Shown piece after piece: positions 4,597-5,053 of a DNA stretch of 5,053 nt. Under the pieces are notes generated by a model. The model worked only from the letters and a program-made list of their open reading frames with translations, had not been told where the DNA came from and ran no database searches. Source of the stretch: JAIFWV01 sp964580495 (GTDB lineage: Bacteria; Patescibacteriota; Doudnabacteria; UBA920; O2-02-FULL-48-8); contig CAZOKE010000035.1 of assembly GCA_964580495.1 (NCBI GenBank), positions 1-5,053 of the forward strand. The letters run 5' to 3'. The translations under genes were made by a program, and so were the position numbers. Numbering within the stretch: the first letter of the stretch is position 1; each line of letters begins with the position of its first letter.

Positions 4597-5053
4597 ATGA
4601 AAGTTATTGTTGATCAATTCGAAGGCCCGCTGGATCTGCTACTGCAACTTATAGAAGAGCAGCAGATGGATATCTCCACACTGTCCCTGGCCAAGGTCAC
4701 TGAACAATTTTTGAATTATGTCCGCAACTTACAAGAAAAAAATCCCGTTAACATCGCTGACTTCCTGATCATCGCCGCAAAATTACTGGTCATCAAATCC
4801 AAATCCCTGCTTCCCAACCTGGAACTGGGAATCGAAGAAGAGGAAGCAGCTTATGACTTAACCCAACAGCTGCTGACATACAAAAAATACAAGGAAGCGG
4901 CGAGGTTCCTCAAGTCTTTAGATGCAAGGCGCCGCCAGGCTTGGACCCGCGACGTCGAGTTTACGGAAAAAATTACTTTTCTGCCAGACCCGGAAGTGAC
5001 AGTGCAAGTTTTGGCCCAAAGTTTGCGGACCTTGGCTACGGAATTGAAGGAAA
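4597..5053 (+). CDS. scpA: Segregation and condensation protein A (ScpA), 3'-truncated by window
   Basis: The visible 152 residues are the N-terminal part of ScpA, the kleisin that bridges the SMC head domains and binds ScpB to form the bacterial condensin that compacts and segregates the nucleoid. The N-terminus FEGPLDLLLQLIEEQQMDI (8-26) is the family hallmark. It is followed by FLNYVRNLQEKNPVNIADFL (38-57), the AAKLLVIKSKSLLP segment (59-72), an acidic linker EEEE (81-84), and YDLTQQLLTYKKYKEAARFL (87-106). Full-length ScpA is usually around 230-270 residues, so roughly the last 100 and the stop lie beyond base 5053. The ATG gives the hallmark motif at its usual distance from the N-terminus. 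No Shine-Dalgarno is seen, and palindrome copy B occupies the leader. A partner scpB often follows scpA and may be just outside. Confidence 0.96.
   Translation, partial: MKVIVDQFEGPLDLLLQLIEEQQMDISTLSLAKVTEQFLNYVRNLQEKNPVNIADFLIIAAKLLVIKSKSLLPNLELGIEEEEAAYDLTQQLLTYKKYKEAARFLKSLDARRRQAWTRDVEFTEKITFLPDPEVTVQVLAQSLRTLATELKE

Overview
The window fits an uncultured bacterium of the Candidate Phyla Radiation (Patescibacteria, perhaps a Parcubacteria-like lineage). This is inference from moderate-to-low GC, compact gene spacing, absence of Shine-Dalgarno sequences, a shortened aspartyl-tRNA synthetase and several lineage-type hypothetical genes. No rRNA or marker protein here fixes the taxonomy.

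Layout: two divergent gene blocks share a 135-bp promoter region at 2227-2361. Leftward run a DEDDy-type 3'-5' exonuclease-like protein (2226-1645), prolipoprotein diacylglyceryl transferase lgt (1591-737), and a polytopic membrane protein that leaves the window at base 1 (705-1). Rightward run aspS (2362-3774), a two-helix small membrane protein (3893-4090), a YbaK-type aminoacyl-tRNA deacylase (4090-4557, start overlapping the preceding stop) and scpA (4597 onward, cut by the window edge). Apart from promoters and about 120 bp of hairpin-rich sequence after aspS, almost all of the window is coding.

Functional picture: the genes are housekeeping rather than one pathway. They cover lipoprotein maturation and membrane (lgt and its neighbour), nucleic-acid processing (exonuclease), translation fidelity (aspS, YbaK-type editing) and chromosome organisation (scpA). 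Three points stand out. AspRS lacks the bacterial GAD insertion and carries a His in the anticodon-recognition loop that is associated with relaxed tRNA specificity. The exonuclease ends in QTSLF, a textbook sliding-clamp-binding pentapeptide. Two 20-bp palindromes with a compensatory base change sit immediately upstream of the rightward genes, and a related sequence lies inside lgt.

Regulation: at least three extended -10 promoters (TGnTATAmT) can be read directly. One places its predicted transcription start on the A of an ATG, which suggests a leaderless mRNA. I see no transposase, CRISPR, tRNA or rRNA, and no strong evidence for a wholly new multi-gene system.
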